NCBI GenBank assembly: GCA_030430995.1
Contig: JAUIKA010000001.1
Span: 1-49,082, forward strand
Reading direction: 5' to 3'
DNA length: 49,082 nucleotides
Source: Alphaproteobacteria bacterium
GTDB taxonomy: Bacteria > Pseudomonadota > Alphaproteobacteria > Rickettsiales > Rickettsiaceae
Shown here: one piece after another, positions 1 to 7,581 of the stretch
Layout of the letters: the number at the start of each line of letters is the position of its first letter
Position numbering within the stretch: the stretch's first letter is position 1
Made by a program: the position numbers and the translations under genes
The notes under the pieces: model-generated
What the model was told of the DNA's origin: nothing
Database searches by the model: none
The model's input: the letters and a program-made list of their open reading frames with translations, nothing else

Positions 1-195
1 AATAAACCTCAAACAAATGATGCTATAACAGTTGTCTTAGATTCTACAGGATTAAAGATTAGTGGCGAGAAAGAATGGATGCAGACAAAACATGGGGTTA
101 GACCTAGAAAAACCTGGAGGAAGTTGCATTTGGCAGTATCAGAAGATGGTGAGATTCTAGCGTCAGAGCTAACAACGCTTGGCGTTTGTGCATAA
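1..195 (+). pseudogene. IS5-family transposase, internal fragment
   Basis: Frame 1 is open from the window edge to a TAA at 193-195. It encodes the central part of an IS5-type DDE transposase: VVLDSTGLKISGEKEW carries the first catalytic Asp in its usual LDSTGLK context, followed by KTWRKLHLAVSEDGEI. The reading then ends abruptly in GVCA-stop, exactly where an 18-base sequence matching the ends of the IS5-like element at 2233-2635 begins. The gene has therefore lost its C-terminal half by insertion or deletion. It cannot be active. The N-terminal part lies outside the window. Confidence 0.8.
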
Positions 196-198
196 ATC
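181..198 (+). repeat. Solitary IS5-type terminal inverted repeat
   Basis: GGCGTTTGTGCATAAATC differs by one base from the terminal inverted repeat read at the right end of the element at 2233-2635 (reverse complement GGCGTTGGTGCATAAATC). It stands in left-end orientation, but the bases that follow do not match the inside of that element. It is best read as an orphan end left by a nested insertion and later deletion. Confidence 0.6.
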
Positions 199-315
199 AA
201 AATGTTTCTAGCAATAGTTAATACTTGCTATCCTTGATAGAGTAATAATATGGCCTCAGGGTAATTAACCCATGATTTTGGCAATGAGGTGCCATTTGAT
301 AGACTAAAAAAATCT

Positions 316-562
316 TATAGTGACAAAGGTATAAAAAAAATACTAATGGATTATACCAAAAATCCGGTATAAATAGCTCTATTTCTCCCCATAAGATACG
401 ACACTTCCTTTTCACTTGGATAAAAATCAATGTATTGATAATGCGTTATTACAGCCTTCTTCGGGGCATGAGAGTAGGAAGTCGTTAGAAATATATTCAA
501 AACTCTCTATAACAGATGCAAAAAAAGAATACGATAATGTTATAACAAAGTTTCCAATATAA
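316..562 (+). pseudogene. Tyrosine recombinase/integrase, frameshifted C-terminal remnant
   Basis: Three consecutive pieces in different frames rebuild the end of a phage-type integrase. YSDKGIKKILMDYTKN is read at about 318-362. SSISPHKIRHFLFTW, with the HxxRH catalytic box, is read at about 374-418. NALLQPSSGHESRKSLEIYSK, with the GH and the nucleophilic Tyr of the active site, is read at about 440-500 and ends at a TAA at 560-562. At least two frameshifts separate them, so the gene is dead. Upstream sequence from about 199 probably belongs to the same gene but is too decayed to align by eye. An integrase remnant at the border of conjugation genes fits an old integration module of a RAGE. 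Confidence 0.75.
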
Positions 563-622
563 TAGTACCGCATTCGTTTATACCAAATGGCACATGATTT
601 CCGTTTTCGCACTTAGTTCTGG

Positions 623-730
623 TTACCCATATATACTTGCTTTAGAAAGATTAAACTGTTTCATTAAATCTCTAATTTTTACTCCTGCCCTTCTTTGCTC
701 ATGAAGAGCGTCTAAAGTTATATTGTCTAG
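623..730 (-). pseudogene. Serine recombinase HTH tail, remnant
   Basis: A short minus-strand reading, closed by stops on both sides, encodes DALHEQRRAGVKIRDLMKQF followed by NLSKASIYG and a stop. This is the helix-turn-helix tail typical of Tn3-family resolvases or invertases, with no catalytic domain left. It is a different gene from the intact resolvase at 1639, whose tail reads SIARQFNTSRQTILRV. The fragment is short, so the assignment is moderate. Confidence 0.45.
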
Positions 731-775
731 TTATTATATAACAATTATCCTAAATAATAAAAAACCCATATTAAA

Positions 776-1174
776 TTACCTTATAAGAACAATCTCAGCA
801 TTTGGCAGATTCAACTCAGCCCAAATTTTATCAGCGGTGTAAATAGGAGCGCCAAGATGCATACCAAGGGCGATACATGCTCTGTCACCTAGAGATAGTC
901 CGTATGTTTTAGCTTGTAGGGATATACTACCGCTAATTTCAGCTTGAATATGATCGAAAGATATTATATTTGATATCAAGCTGCCTATAGTATCTTTTAT
1001 TTGATCTGTATTAATATTACATCTTTGAGTATAGAAATTGATTATTCCAGCATATGTTACAGAGCTGATTACCCCATAGGGAAGTAGATCATTGATATTT
1101 TTAGAAGTATGCTCCTTATTTAGAAGTGCAATTATTACAGATGCATCTAAGACTACTGATTTATCAGACCTCAT
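776..1174 (-). CDS. vapC: PIN-domain toxin (VapC-type ribonuclease)
   Basis: The 132-residue protein begins MRSDKSVVLDASVIIALLNKE, the classic PIN opening with the first metal-binding Asp in LDAS. GLSLGDRACIALGMHLGAPI supplies the conserved central Asp, and YTADKIWAEL supplies the later acidic cluster. Such enzymes are Mg-dependent RNases that cut tRNA or rRNA and are held inactive by a partner antitoxin. The gene overlaps the AbrB-like gene upstream by 11 bases, the usual antitoxin-first arrangement of vapBC. Length and acidic residues look intact, so it is probably functional and may act as an addiction module for the element. Confidence 0.88.
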   Translation of the reverse strand: MRSDKSVVLDASVIIALLNKEHTSKNINDLLPYGVISSVTYAGIINFYTQRCNINTDQIKDTIGSLISNIISFDHIQAEISGSISLQAKTYGLSLGDRACIALGMHLGAPIYTADKIWAELNLPNAEIVLIR

Positions 1175-1415
1175 TTTTTGCCTCTTTTCTTCTATCTTCT
1201 ATTAGCTCATCAACCAAAGATATATTATTTGTACCAAACTGGGAAAAGAAATTTTGAGCATCTTTTACTGCTTTATCTAAGTTAATAATACGCAATTCAT
1301 CATCTACGGCGCGTATTACAAAAGTGTCTGTAGTTTTATAATTCATAGTTTTTCTTATGGAGGACGGTATTAGCAATCTACCATGTCTATCCATTGAGCT
1401 GTGATAATTATTCAT
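1164..1415 (-). CDS. vapB: AbrB-type antitoxin (VapB-like)
   Basis: The 83-residue protein opens with MDRHGRLLIPSSIRKTMNY, a clear AbrB/SpoVT swapped-hairpin DNA-binding motif (the family pattern is D-x-x-GR-x-x-IP-x-x-x-R). The C-terminal half is charged and should wrap the toxin. It precedes the PIN toxin gene with an 11-base overlap, so both are co-translated. By analogy with the family, the antitoxin or the complex represses its own promoter, which lies in the very AT-rich stretch 1416-1638 shared with the divergent resolvase gene. Confidence 0.85.
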   Translation of the reverse strand: MNNYHSSMDRHGRLLIPSSIRKTMNYKTTDTFVIRAVDDELRIINLDKAVKDAQNFFSQFGTNNISLVDELIEDRRKEAKNEV

Positions 1416-1638
1416 ATATTATTTATATTATATATACATAACATAATTGTAACATAATATTATAATACGTACAATATATTATATATATCAATAAAAATTA
1501 ATATGGCATATTTTAACTATAAAAGCTGCCCAAAAACGATCGTTTTAGTACAGCACTGCAAACTATGTCCAAAAATTATATTGAAGGCATTTAGTACATA
1601 GGTTATAATAAGTACAACCTTTTTGATATATTTTTGCT
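1416..1638. promoter_or_regulatory. Divergent vapB / resolvase control region with palindrome
   Basis: This AT-rich gap separates the diverging vapB and resolvase genes. It holds a perfect 14-bp palindrome, AAAACGATCGTTTT, at 1533-1546, and a looser inverted pair AGGTT...AACCT just upstream of the resolvase start. Resolvases normally bind their res site next to their own gene and repress it, so these are candidates for res or operator sites. No binding site can be proven by eye. Confidence 0.4.
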
Positions 1639-2223
1639 ATGTCGCGTAGTTTTATTTATGCCCGCGTTTCCACATTTGAACAAAATTTAGAAAATCAGAT
1701 AAAAGAAATAAAAGATGCAGGATTTACTATAAAACCTAATCGCATTATTACAGAAACCATATCTGGCTCCATGCCAATGCCCAGAAGGGAAGGTTTTATG
1801 CGCCTGCTGGATAAAATGGAATCTGGAGATATATTGATAGTAACCAAGCTGGATAGGTTAGGTAGAGACGCTATAGACGTAGGCACTACAGTCGCTAAAT
1901 TAGGAAAAATGGGTATAAAAGTACATTGCCTAGCTCTTGGAGGAGTAGACCTTACAAGCTCAGCAGGAAAGATGACTATGGGGGTGATAAATGCAGTTGC
2001 ACAATTTGAGAGAGATCTTCTTATAGAGAGAACTCAGATAGGGCTCGCCTCAGCCAAGGCTAAAGGGAAAAAACTTGGCAGACCCAATGCATTATCTAAA
2101 GATGATTGCAGCAATGTCATGGAATTAATAAATTCAGGAAAATCGATATCATCTATAGCTCGGCAGTTTAATACTAGCAGGCAGACCATATTGAGAGTTA
2201 GGAGAAAAACAGAACAAATTTAG
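1639..2223 (+). CDS. Serine recombinase (resolvase/invertase, Pin/TnpR type)
   Basis: The 194-residue protein has the full small serine recombinase layout. FIYARVSTFEQN carries the nucleophilic Ser at residue 11. LIVTKLDRLGRDAIDVG carries the conserved arginines. AQFERDLLIERTQIGLASAK is the linker helix. GKKLGRPNALS leads into a Hin-like HTH, SISSIARQFNTSRQTILRV. Its role should be site-specific recombination, either resolving element multimers or inverting DNA. It is intact while all its recombinase neighbours are decayed, so it may still serve maintenance of the element. The likely site is the palindromic gap upstream. Confidence 0.92.
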   Translation: MSRSFIYARVSTFEQNLENQIKEIKDAGFTIKPNRIITETISGSMPMPRREGFMRLLDKMESGDILIVTKLDRLGRDAIDVGTTVAKLGKMGIKVHCLALGGVDLTSSAGKMTMGVINAVAQFERDLLIERTQIGLASAKAKGKKLGRPNALSKDDCSNVMELINSGKSISSIARQFNTSRQTILRVRRKTEQI

Positions 2224-2232
2224 CTATAAAAA

Positions 2233-2635
2233 GGGCATTGGTGCATAAAATCCATAATTTCATTATCCTCTACTGATTTGATTAAAATCATTGTACCACT
2301 GTTAAATCAAGGAAAACAAAAGTGTAGTTTGCCGAATTCTTTCCTTCGTTCTGGTTACCCCAAGTATATCCGAACTAGGGGGAGATATGCATGGGAGGCC
2401 AAACATTATTATAGAAGAAAGGAGATAGTAGAAGCTACATTTTCTAGATATAAATCTATCTTTTCTGGTAAATTAAGATTCCGTGATTTTGAACGCCAAA
2501 GGACAGAGACAAAAATTGCAGTAAAATTACTTAATAAATTCAAAGAATTAAAGGTTAACAACCATGAGGCTGTTGCATAATTATTTGGGTAAGGGGAAGG
2601 TCTTTTCTATATTCTGATTTATGCACCAACGCCCC
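2233..2635 (+). mobile_element. Internally deleted IS5-type element with terminal inverted repeats
   Basis: The left end GGCATTGGTGCATAAAATC (from about 2234) and the right end GATTTATGCACCAACGCC (2616-2633) form imperfect terminal inverted repeats around only about 400 bp. The interior keeps the C-terminal part of an IS5-type transposase. A full IS5 element of this kind is roughly twice as long, so this is a deletion derivative that could only move in trans. I could not identify a convincing target duplication. Confidence 0.65.
2278..2580 (+). pseudogene. IS5-type transposase, C-terminal part
   Basis: The open frame ends in the standard IS5 C-terminus: GRYAWEAKHYYRRKEIVEAT contains the arginine/glutamate pattern with the third catalytic Glu (the YxxRxxxE box), then FSRYKSIFSGKLRFRDF and an ending VKLLNKFKELKVN. 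The first 35 or so residues do not resemble a transposase and probably come from rejoined sequence. The first two catalytic aspartates are absent, so the product cannot be active. The fragment at 1-195 holds the complementary middle portion of a related transposase. Confidence 0.75.
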
Positions 2636-2727
2636 TATAACATACAAACCCCTCAAAAACTTATGTTCTCAGTATACTCCCATTAAACCTTAAATTCCAT
2701 AAATATTTATTATGTAAAGAACAATAT

Positions 2728-3882
2728 TTATCCCCCCATACCTGCATCGCCTTCAGTAAATTCAGCTGCACCTGCTAAATTAGTACCCCCTAAAAGATCC
2801 AAGTCAAACCCTAGCATTTTTGATGCAGCTAAAGAAATATCCTTATCTTCTTGAAGCAATTGCTCAATTTGCTCTTCTGTGAAGCCTGTTTTTTGAGCAA
2901 GTTTTTCAACCTCTTGAGTAAACTCTAATAAATCAAGAAGCTGCTTGACTTTTCCTTCAGCTCTTCCTTTAGCTTCTCCTTCAGCTCTTCCTTTAGCTTC
3001 TCTCTCAAGTAACAATTCCTCTCCTTCTTCTTCGTTTCTTACCCATTTCCAATGCATAGCTCTCTCATCAGGTTCCCATGTCATTTGGTCCATAGCTATA
3101 TAGCTTTTCTTTATAATATCATCCCTATCTTCTGGAGCATTTTGCTGAACTGAGCATGTTAATAAGAAGTCTAATATCTGTAATTTTAATGGACTATCTT
3201 TTGTAATATTTTCTGAATCTGGATGTTTTTGAAATTTACCTAGTTCAAAAAACTTCCAATGCATTTTATTCCCTGGATATACCTCTTGGGTTTGCTGTAC
3301 AGTAGGGATAACATCTATTTCATACAAAGTTTGGTCTTTTAAAGCTGTATTTCCTATAAATACATTTTCTTTTGACAAAACTATTATATATGTATCTAAA
3401 ACCTTTTCATGATAACGTGAACCTTCACCCTCTCTTACCTGCCCAGAGATAAGTTTAGTCATATATTCTTGCTCTCGTGCAAGGAAATATTTAGTCTTTT
3501 TCCTTTGCATCTCTACTGCTATCTTCTGCCCTGATGTGGTAGTACATAAAACATCTATAGCGCCTCTAATACTAGGACTATCTCCTATAAGCTTGCATCT
3601 CTCTAATGCAGCATCATTGATGCTAACATCTTGTATTTCTTTATTACCTGTGAACCCTAAGAAGCTATTTAGAGCACTAATTAATATCTCTTTATTTGCT
3701 TCTGTGCCAAATAATTTCCTAAATGTATCATCATAAGTAGGGTCTGCAAATCTCCTTTCCGGAATCAAGGTAGTTGTTGCAAAACTTCTAACAAATTGCT
3801 TTTGGGGCATTGTATATTTAGGCGCTAATACATACGACATGCATGGGAGTGTTTGTAATCCTTGACGTAACATTGGCAACAT
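2728..3882 (-). CDS. Rpn-family PD-(D/E)XK nuclease / putative transposase
   Basis: The 384-residue protein has the PD-(D/E)XK nuclease core of the Rpn / PDDEXK_2 family at about residues 47-160. DPTYDDTFRKLFG is the usual opening. RGAIDVLCTTTSGQKIAVEM with the following QRKK carries the catalytic Asp and the ExQ variant of the ExK motif. A charged stretch of AEGEAKGRAEGK repeats (about residues 300-320) joins it to a short C-terminal helical region. Rpn proteins of E. coli promote RecA-independent recombination. The first 40 residues are not family-typical, and the start may lie further downstream at the methionine before PQKQFVRSF. Rickettsiales carry many copies. Confidence 0.8.
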   Translation of the reverse strand: MLPMLRQGLQTLPCMSYVLAPKYTMPQKQFVRSFATTTLIPERRFADPTYDDTFRKLFGTEANKEILISALNSFLGFTGNKEIQDVSINDAALERCKLIGDSPSIRGAIDVLCTTTSGQKIAVEMQRKKTKYFLAREQEYMTKLISGQVREGEGSRYHEKVLDTYIIVLSKENVFIGNTALKDQTLYEIDVIPTVQQTQEVYPGNKMHWKFFELGKFQKHPDSENITKDSPLKLQILDFLLTCSVQQNAPEDRDDIIKKSYIAMDQMTWEPDERAMHWKWVRNEEEGEELLLEREAKGRAEGEAKGRAEGKVKQLLDLLEFTQEVEKLAQKTGFTEEQIEQLLQEDKDISLAASKMLGFDLDLLGGTNLAGAAEFTEGDAGMGG

Positions 3883-3901
3883 ATGTTTTACCTTATAGAT
3901 T

Positions 3902-3952
3902 GTTAGTTTTTATAATAACATAAATCTATTACTTATGTTGTTAGTTTTTATT
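3902..3952. promoter_or_regulatory. Inverted and direct repeats between Rpn and HU genes
   Basis: The gap between the diverging Rpn and HU genes holds the inverted pair AACATAA / TTATGTT (3917-3939, 9-base spacer), flanked by two direct copies of GTTAGTTTTTAT (about 3902 and 3940). The symmetry suggests a regulator site for one or both genes. No factor can be named. Confidence 0.3.
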
Positions 3953-4027
3953 TTTAGTCTTCAAACATATTATTGCTTGCATGATAGTTAATATCTTTTA
4001 TATAATTAGCCTTTAAACACTTAATTT

Positions 4028-4303
4028 ATGAACAAAGAAGAATTCGTTAGCCTTATGGCTAAAAAACATAATATAACAAAACTAGAAGCTCAGAAATCTA
4101 CTGACTATTTCTGCTCTACTGTAACAGAAGCTTTATCTAATGGCGGAGAAGTTGGTTTAATTGGATTTGGAAAATTCTCAGTGAACTCTATCCCAGAAAG
4201 GAAAGGCCGCAACCCAAAAACCGGAGCACCTATGCTAATTAAAGCATACAGACAACCTAAATTCTCTGCTGGGAAAAAATTGAAAGAGTCTTGTAATCGG
4301 TAG
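4028..4303 (+). CDS. HU/IHF-family DNA-binding protein
   Basis: The 91-residue protein is a complete HU-type protein. The N-terminus MNKEEFVSLMAKKHNITKLE forms the helical dimer body, GLIGFGKFSVNSIPERKGRN is the signature region at about residues 46-65, and NPKTGAPMLIKAYRQPKFSAG forms the DNA-embracing arm with the intercalating Pro. HU bends DNA and could support relaxosome assembly or compaction of the element. HU genes are common cargo of rickettsial conjugative elements. The gene is convergent with the Hsp20 gene, 16 bases away. Confidence 0.92.
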   Translation: MNKEEFVSLMAKKHNITKLEAQKSTDYFCSTVTEALSNGGEVGLIGFGKFSVNSIPERKGRNPKTGAPMLIKAYRQPKFSAGKKLKESCNR

Positions 4304-4319
4304 TAACAATACAAGAAAC

Positions 4320-4796
4320 TTAGCTTATTTGAACATATCCTCTATATTTTCTTCTTTTGCCAATATCAGCTAACTTTTCTTGGAATTCTTTATCTATAAT
4401 GCGTGGCACTACTATAGTAAGTATCCCTTTGTCTAAAAAAGATTCTATCTCTTTAATATTTGCATCTAAAGGTATTTGTATAGACTGAGCAAATTGCCTA
4501 ACTCTACTTTGGGATGTTTCTTTGCTATCATTTCTTGTATGACTATTAATATTTATTCGCCCTGATATCATCAGATAACTATTCTGATATATAATCTTAA
4601 TATCCTTTTTAGCAAAACCAGGAACTTCCATAGTAATGGAATAATGATTATCATCGGTATCTATATTGCATGATACCGATTGCTGATAATTATAAAATGA
4701 CTTAGATTTATAAAGATCTCGATCAACATTCCAGAAATTATCCATCATGTTATTCATCTCTTTTTCCATCCTATTAAAATGAGTAAGTGGATCCAT
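4320..4796 (-). CDS. Hsp20 / alpha-crystallin small heat-shock protein
   Basis: The 158-residue reading has the alpha-crystallin domain. YSITMEVPGFAKKDIKIIYQ begins the beta-sandwich (about residues 52-71), and LDANIKEIESFLDKGILTIVVPR is the A-x-x-x-G-x-L-x-I-x-V-P signature. The N-terminus MDPLTHFNRMEKEMNNMMDN resembles the start of membrane-tethered or periplasmic sHSPs. Small HSPs hold unfolding proteins in solution, and rickettsial plasmids are known to carry hsp20 genes. The same frame continues upstream through a membrane-anchor-like leader broken by one stop (see 4797-4979), so this annotated start may be secondary. Confidence 0.9.
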   Translation of the reverse strand: MDPLTHFNRMEKEMNNMMDNFWNVDRDLYKSKSFYNYQQSVSCNIDTDDNHYSITMEVPGFAKKDIKIIYQNSYLMISGRININSHTRNDSKETSQSRVRQFAQSIQIPLDANIKEIESFLDKGILTIVVPRIIDKEFQEKLADIGKRRKYRGYVQIS

Positions 4797-4979
4797 TGTA
4801 TAATATGAAATTTTCTTCGGTTGAACTTGAGATTTGTAACAATACTTGTCATAGAGTAGATAAACTACTGAAACTATTAAAAGAGTAACTACGCAGCATC
4901 TGATCTTGCTACATTTCTTTCTGCTACAACAGCTTTCTTATGCCTCTTTACTTATTTCATTATTCTGCACTTCTGACAT
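4797..4979 (-). pseudogene. Decayed leader of the Hsp20 gene: transmembrane anchor with in-frame TAA
   Basis: Reading upstream from the Hsp20 ATG in the same frame gives an ATG at 4977-4979 preceded by AAGGAT, thirteen codons (MSEVQNNEISKEA), a TAA at 4938-4940, and then 47 sense codons. These include a Cys/Lys-rich stretch and a clear membrane segment, CCVVTLLIVSVVYLLY, running directly into the Hsp20 coding sequence. The simplest reading is a formerly longer, membrane-anchored Hsp20 whose leader has acquired one nonsense codon. Whether the short form is still translated from the internal ATG cannot be told. Confidence 0.6.
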
Positions 4980-5015
4980 ATCCTTTTCTTTTTATAAATT
5001 ATTATAATTAACTTA

Positions 5016-5690
5016 CTAGTAATTTTTTACTAAAATCAATAATATTAAATGTCCTGTAAATAACAGCAATGAGTTCCTTGATAAAATTCTCATTTTACCA
5101 GGATATATCTGCCTTTGCATATTACGTCCTACAAGTAGTAGATATAATACTACAAACATACAAATGTTAGCAATAATATAATTGATATCCCACCTAAACC
5201 TTAAATAGGCGTATATAGTAGATGCCGCTAAAGCTATAAACAGCTCTAGGTATTCTTGGCTGCCTAGCCTTTGCATTTTTGCTTTATGGCCTATAACCAT
5301 AAAGCAAAAAGGTAAACAAGTATACTCTAGCGGAAAAGGATCTATAAAGATAGAAGGCAACATCAGCCAAAAGCTTATTGATCTTATAAGTAGTTTTAAA
5401 TCTGCCCATAAAAGCAATTGTCCTAGAAAAAGAGAAAACAATATATTTAGCTGCCCAGGCAATAATAATTGTAATATTACTCCGCAAAGTAATATCCATT
5501 TGTTAATGCGCCTGTAGTTATAGCCGCGAAAATAAGCAAATATAGGCATAGCGGGCCTTCCTAAAAGCCTGAATATCATTTGATCAGGAAAGAAGAACAG
5601 CCCTATATGATCAATTGCTGCCAATAGCAGAGCTATCGCTTTTAGTAGGTCCTGGAAGTTCGACTTCTTCCCTACTGATAAATCTATCAT
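5016..5690 (-). CDS. traX: TraX-family conjugal transfer protein (pilin acetylase-like)
   Basis: The 224-residue, strongly hydrophobic protein begins with the TraX signature FQDLLKAIALLLAAIDHIG and continues with RLLGRPAMPIFAYFRGYNYRR, both typical of the family. F-plasmid TraX N-acetylates the pilin in the inner membrane, and TraX is generally the last gene of F-type operons, as here. The gene starts 80 bases inside the end of traD, an unusually long overlap. The signature begins at about residue 12, so the start cannot be moved past the overlap. Confidence 0.88.
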   Translation of the reverse strand: MIDLSVGKKSNFQDLLKAIALLLAAIDHIGLFFFPDQMIFRLLGRPAMPIFAYFRGYNYRRINKWILLCGVILQLLLPGQLNILFSLFLGQLLLWADLKLLIRSISFWLMLPSIFIDPFPLEYTCLPFCFMVIGHKAKMQRLGSQEYLELFIALAASTIYAYLRFRWDINYIIANICMFVVLYLLLVGRNMQRQIYPGKMRILSRNSLLLFTGHLILLILVKNY

Positions 5691-7341
5691 TTTTATTTTT
5701 TAGTTTAATGAGTGGCAGCTGCATCTTTATAGCTTTAATTTTAGGATCTATTGTAGATATATAACACTGTCCATCTTTTAAATTGGCTATATCGCTACTT
5801 GTCACTAATGGCTTATCTCTTACTTGATCTGATATTTGAACCCCATCTCTCATCTCATGCGAGCCGTAAGAGATACTCTCATTTCTCTCTTTTTGCTCTA
5901 TGCGGCCAAAACATGAAGAGATAATATTATCTATATTAGGTTCGCTCATTCTGAAAAAAGCTTTAGTGCCAAATTGAGAGAACATTGTCTTAGCTTCCAT
6001 AGAGCCATAGATGCTAAATAATTGCGATATAGATTGCATAGCAGATATAATGCATCCTCCATATTTTCTCAGCTCTGAAAGGGCCGTAGAGAGTGACTTA
6101 AGCTTTTTTAGTGAAGCAAGCTCGTCTATAATGATCCAAGTTCTCTTTTTGTCACTATCCTTATTCATGAGTAGTAAGATTAATATATCTAATAGGCCAG
6201 ATATAATTGGTTGCATCATAGATCTTTGAGTAGGCATAGCAAATAGAAATAACCAATTATTATTTTCTGAATTTAGCCAATCTTTTATTGTAAAAGGCTG
6301 GCCATTATCACTTAAATGTTTTAGAGACTTTGAATAAGCTTGAACATTCATCATCATGCTAACAGAAGTTGCGTTATCTGAGCCTGAAAAATATTTATAC
6401 GAACCTCTGTTTTTATAATCCTCCTTTTTAGCTGTAGTTAGAAATTTGAATACTTCAGATGGCCTTGTCTCGCCTTTTTCTAGAAGTATCTCTATAGTAT
6501 CTGTAAATATCTCACTAGATGCTAAAGACCATATATCATCACTAGTCTTATTTGGTTGATAAAAACAAGATGCAAAACTATCTCTGATAGTTGCATCCTT
6601 CAGTTCACTATATATATCCCATTTATGGGACCTTGTATCAAAAGGGTTAAAAATAATATCACCTTCTCTATAGTAGTGCTGAACCATGTCTCCTGTTTGA
6701 TCTACAATGAGAGCTTTTTCGCTTCTGATCTGAGGAAGAAAATTATGCAGCATATTCGTCTTTCCAGAGCCCGTAGCTCCGCTAATAAGAAGATGCCTTT
6801 TCTCGCTATTTTTTATTAGGTGAAGCTTGCCTAATTTTAAATCTCCCTTATCTTTCCCTATAAGCTTATTAGCACTAACAATATCAAGTATCTTGCTGCC
6901 TTTTTTTAGCTCTTTATTATTGCCCATTTTAGAGAAAAATAAAAATATCATAGCTAAATTTGCTATAAATATCTTTATCCCAAAGATGGCAGTATTTTTT
7001 AGGTAACCAGCACATGTATATGCTTTATAGTGGAGTAAGTTTTTTGCAAGAGAGCAGGAAATTGAGTTATTAAAACCTTGTTTAGTTACAATAAAGATCT
7101 TTATATCAGTAGCTTTTGGGGATAGCATTTTTAATATCTTTGAAAGGCTGCATGCAAGATAAGCAAAACCATATGAAACAGTAGCAAGGTAGTCATACTC
7201 AGCTTTATGTAGATAAAGATGGACCCCTATAATAATTAAAGTAAAGAAAAATGCATATTTACAGGTTTTACTTCCCACCTGATGGATCATCCTAACCTGA
7301 TGAAGAAATACTTGCCCTCCTCTGGTTAGATCTTTTAGCAT
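5611..7341 (-). CDS. traD: TraD, type IV coupling protein ATPase
   Basis: The 576-residue protein has N-terminal membrane segments (about residues 25-75 and 120-140) and then an AAA+/RecA-like motor. Walker A is LISGATGSGKTNML at about residue 190 and Walker B is WIIIDELASL at about 405. The TRSMMQPIISGLLDILILLL stretch and the FSQFGTKAFFRMSE region are typical of TraD/VirD4. Coupling proteins link the relaxosome to the T4SS channel and pump DNA. F TraD is 717 residues, so the C-terminal tail that contacts TraM is shorter or absent here. It lies at the end of the tra operon as in F. Confidence 0.93.
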   Translation of the reverse strand: MLKDLTRGGQVFLHQVRMIHQVGSKTCKYAFFFTLIIIGVHLYLHKAEYDYLATVSYGFAYLACSLSKILKMLSPKATDIKIFIVTKQGFNNSISCSLAKNLLHYKAYTCAGYLKNTAIFGIKIFIANLAMIFLFFSKMGNNKELKKGSKILDIVSANKLIGKDKGDLKLGKLHLIKNSEKRHLLISGATGSGKTNMLHNFLPQIRSEKALIVDQTGDMVQHYYREGDIIFNPFDTRSHKWDIYSELKDATIRDSFASCFYQPNKTSDDIWSLASSEIFTDTIEILLEKGETRPSEVFKFLTTAKKEDYKNRGSYKYFSGSDNATSVSMMMNVQAYSKSLKHLSDNGQPFTIKDWLNSENNNWLFLFAMPTQRSMMQPIISGLLDILILLLMNKDSDKKRTWIIIDELASLKKLKSLSTALSELRKYGGCIISAMQSISQLFSIYGSMEAKTMFSQFGTKAFFRMSEPNIDNIISSCFGRIEQKERNESISYGSHEMRDGVQISDQVRDKPLVTSSDIANLKDGQCYISTIDPKIKAIKMQLPLIKLKNKNDRFISREEVELPGPTKSDSSAIGSN

Positions 7342-7344
7342 TGG

Positions 7345-7581
7345 TTATGCTTTTAAAATATCTTCAATTTCTGCTAGAGACAGCTTTGTTACTTTAGATA
7401 TTTTTTTAACTGAATCGCCATAACTATAAAGCGAGATTACAAGTTCTTTTATTCCATCTTGATAACCCCGCTCTATCCCTCGAGCATATCCTTGTGCATC
7501 CCCTTGAGCATGGCCTTGTTTAATACCATCTTCAAACCAAACATCAGCGACTGATCTCATAACTTCATGACCTCTTGTCAT
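7345..7581 (-). CDS. Orphan C-terminal tail of an Rpn-type protein (duplicated cassette)
   Basis: The 78-residue reading is not a whole protein. Its first 34 or so residues (GHEVMRSVADVWFEDGIKQG and the HAQGDAQGYARGIE repeat) duplicate, almost base for base, the segment near the C-terminus of the neighbouring Rpn gene. It then runs into a different helical ending, VKKISKVTKLSLAEIEDILK, which is the usual C-terminal helix pair of the family. It has no nuclease core. It overlaps the 3' end of the full gene by 17 bases. It is either a leftover from unequal recombination or an alternative tail. Confidence 0.6.
   Translation of the reverse strand: MTRGHEVMRSVADVWFEDGIKQGHAQGDAQGYARGIERGYQDGIKELVISLYSYGDSVKKISKVTKLSLAEIEDILKA

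Noticed and set aside
617..2365. Shared 13-mer GTTCTGGTTACCC at about 618 and 2349
   Set aside because: It could be the trace of a common mobile end, but the flanks do not match further and one copy lies in unclear junction sequence. Not enough for a feature.
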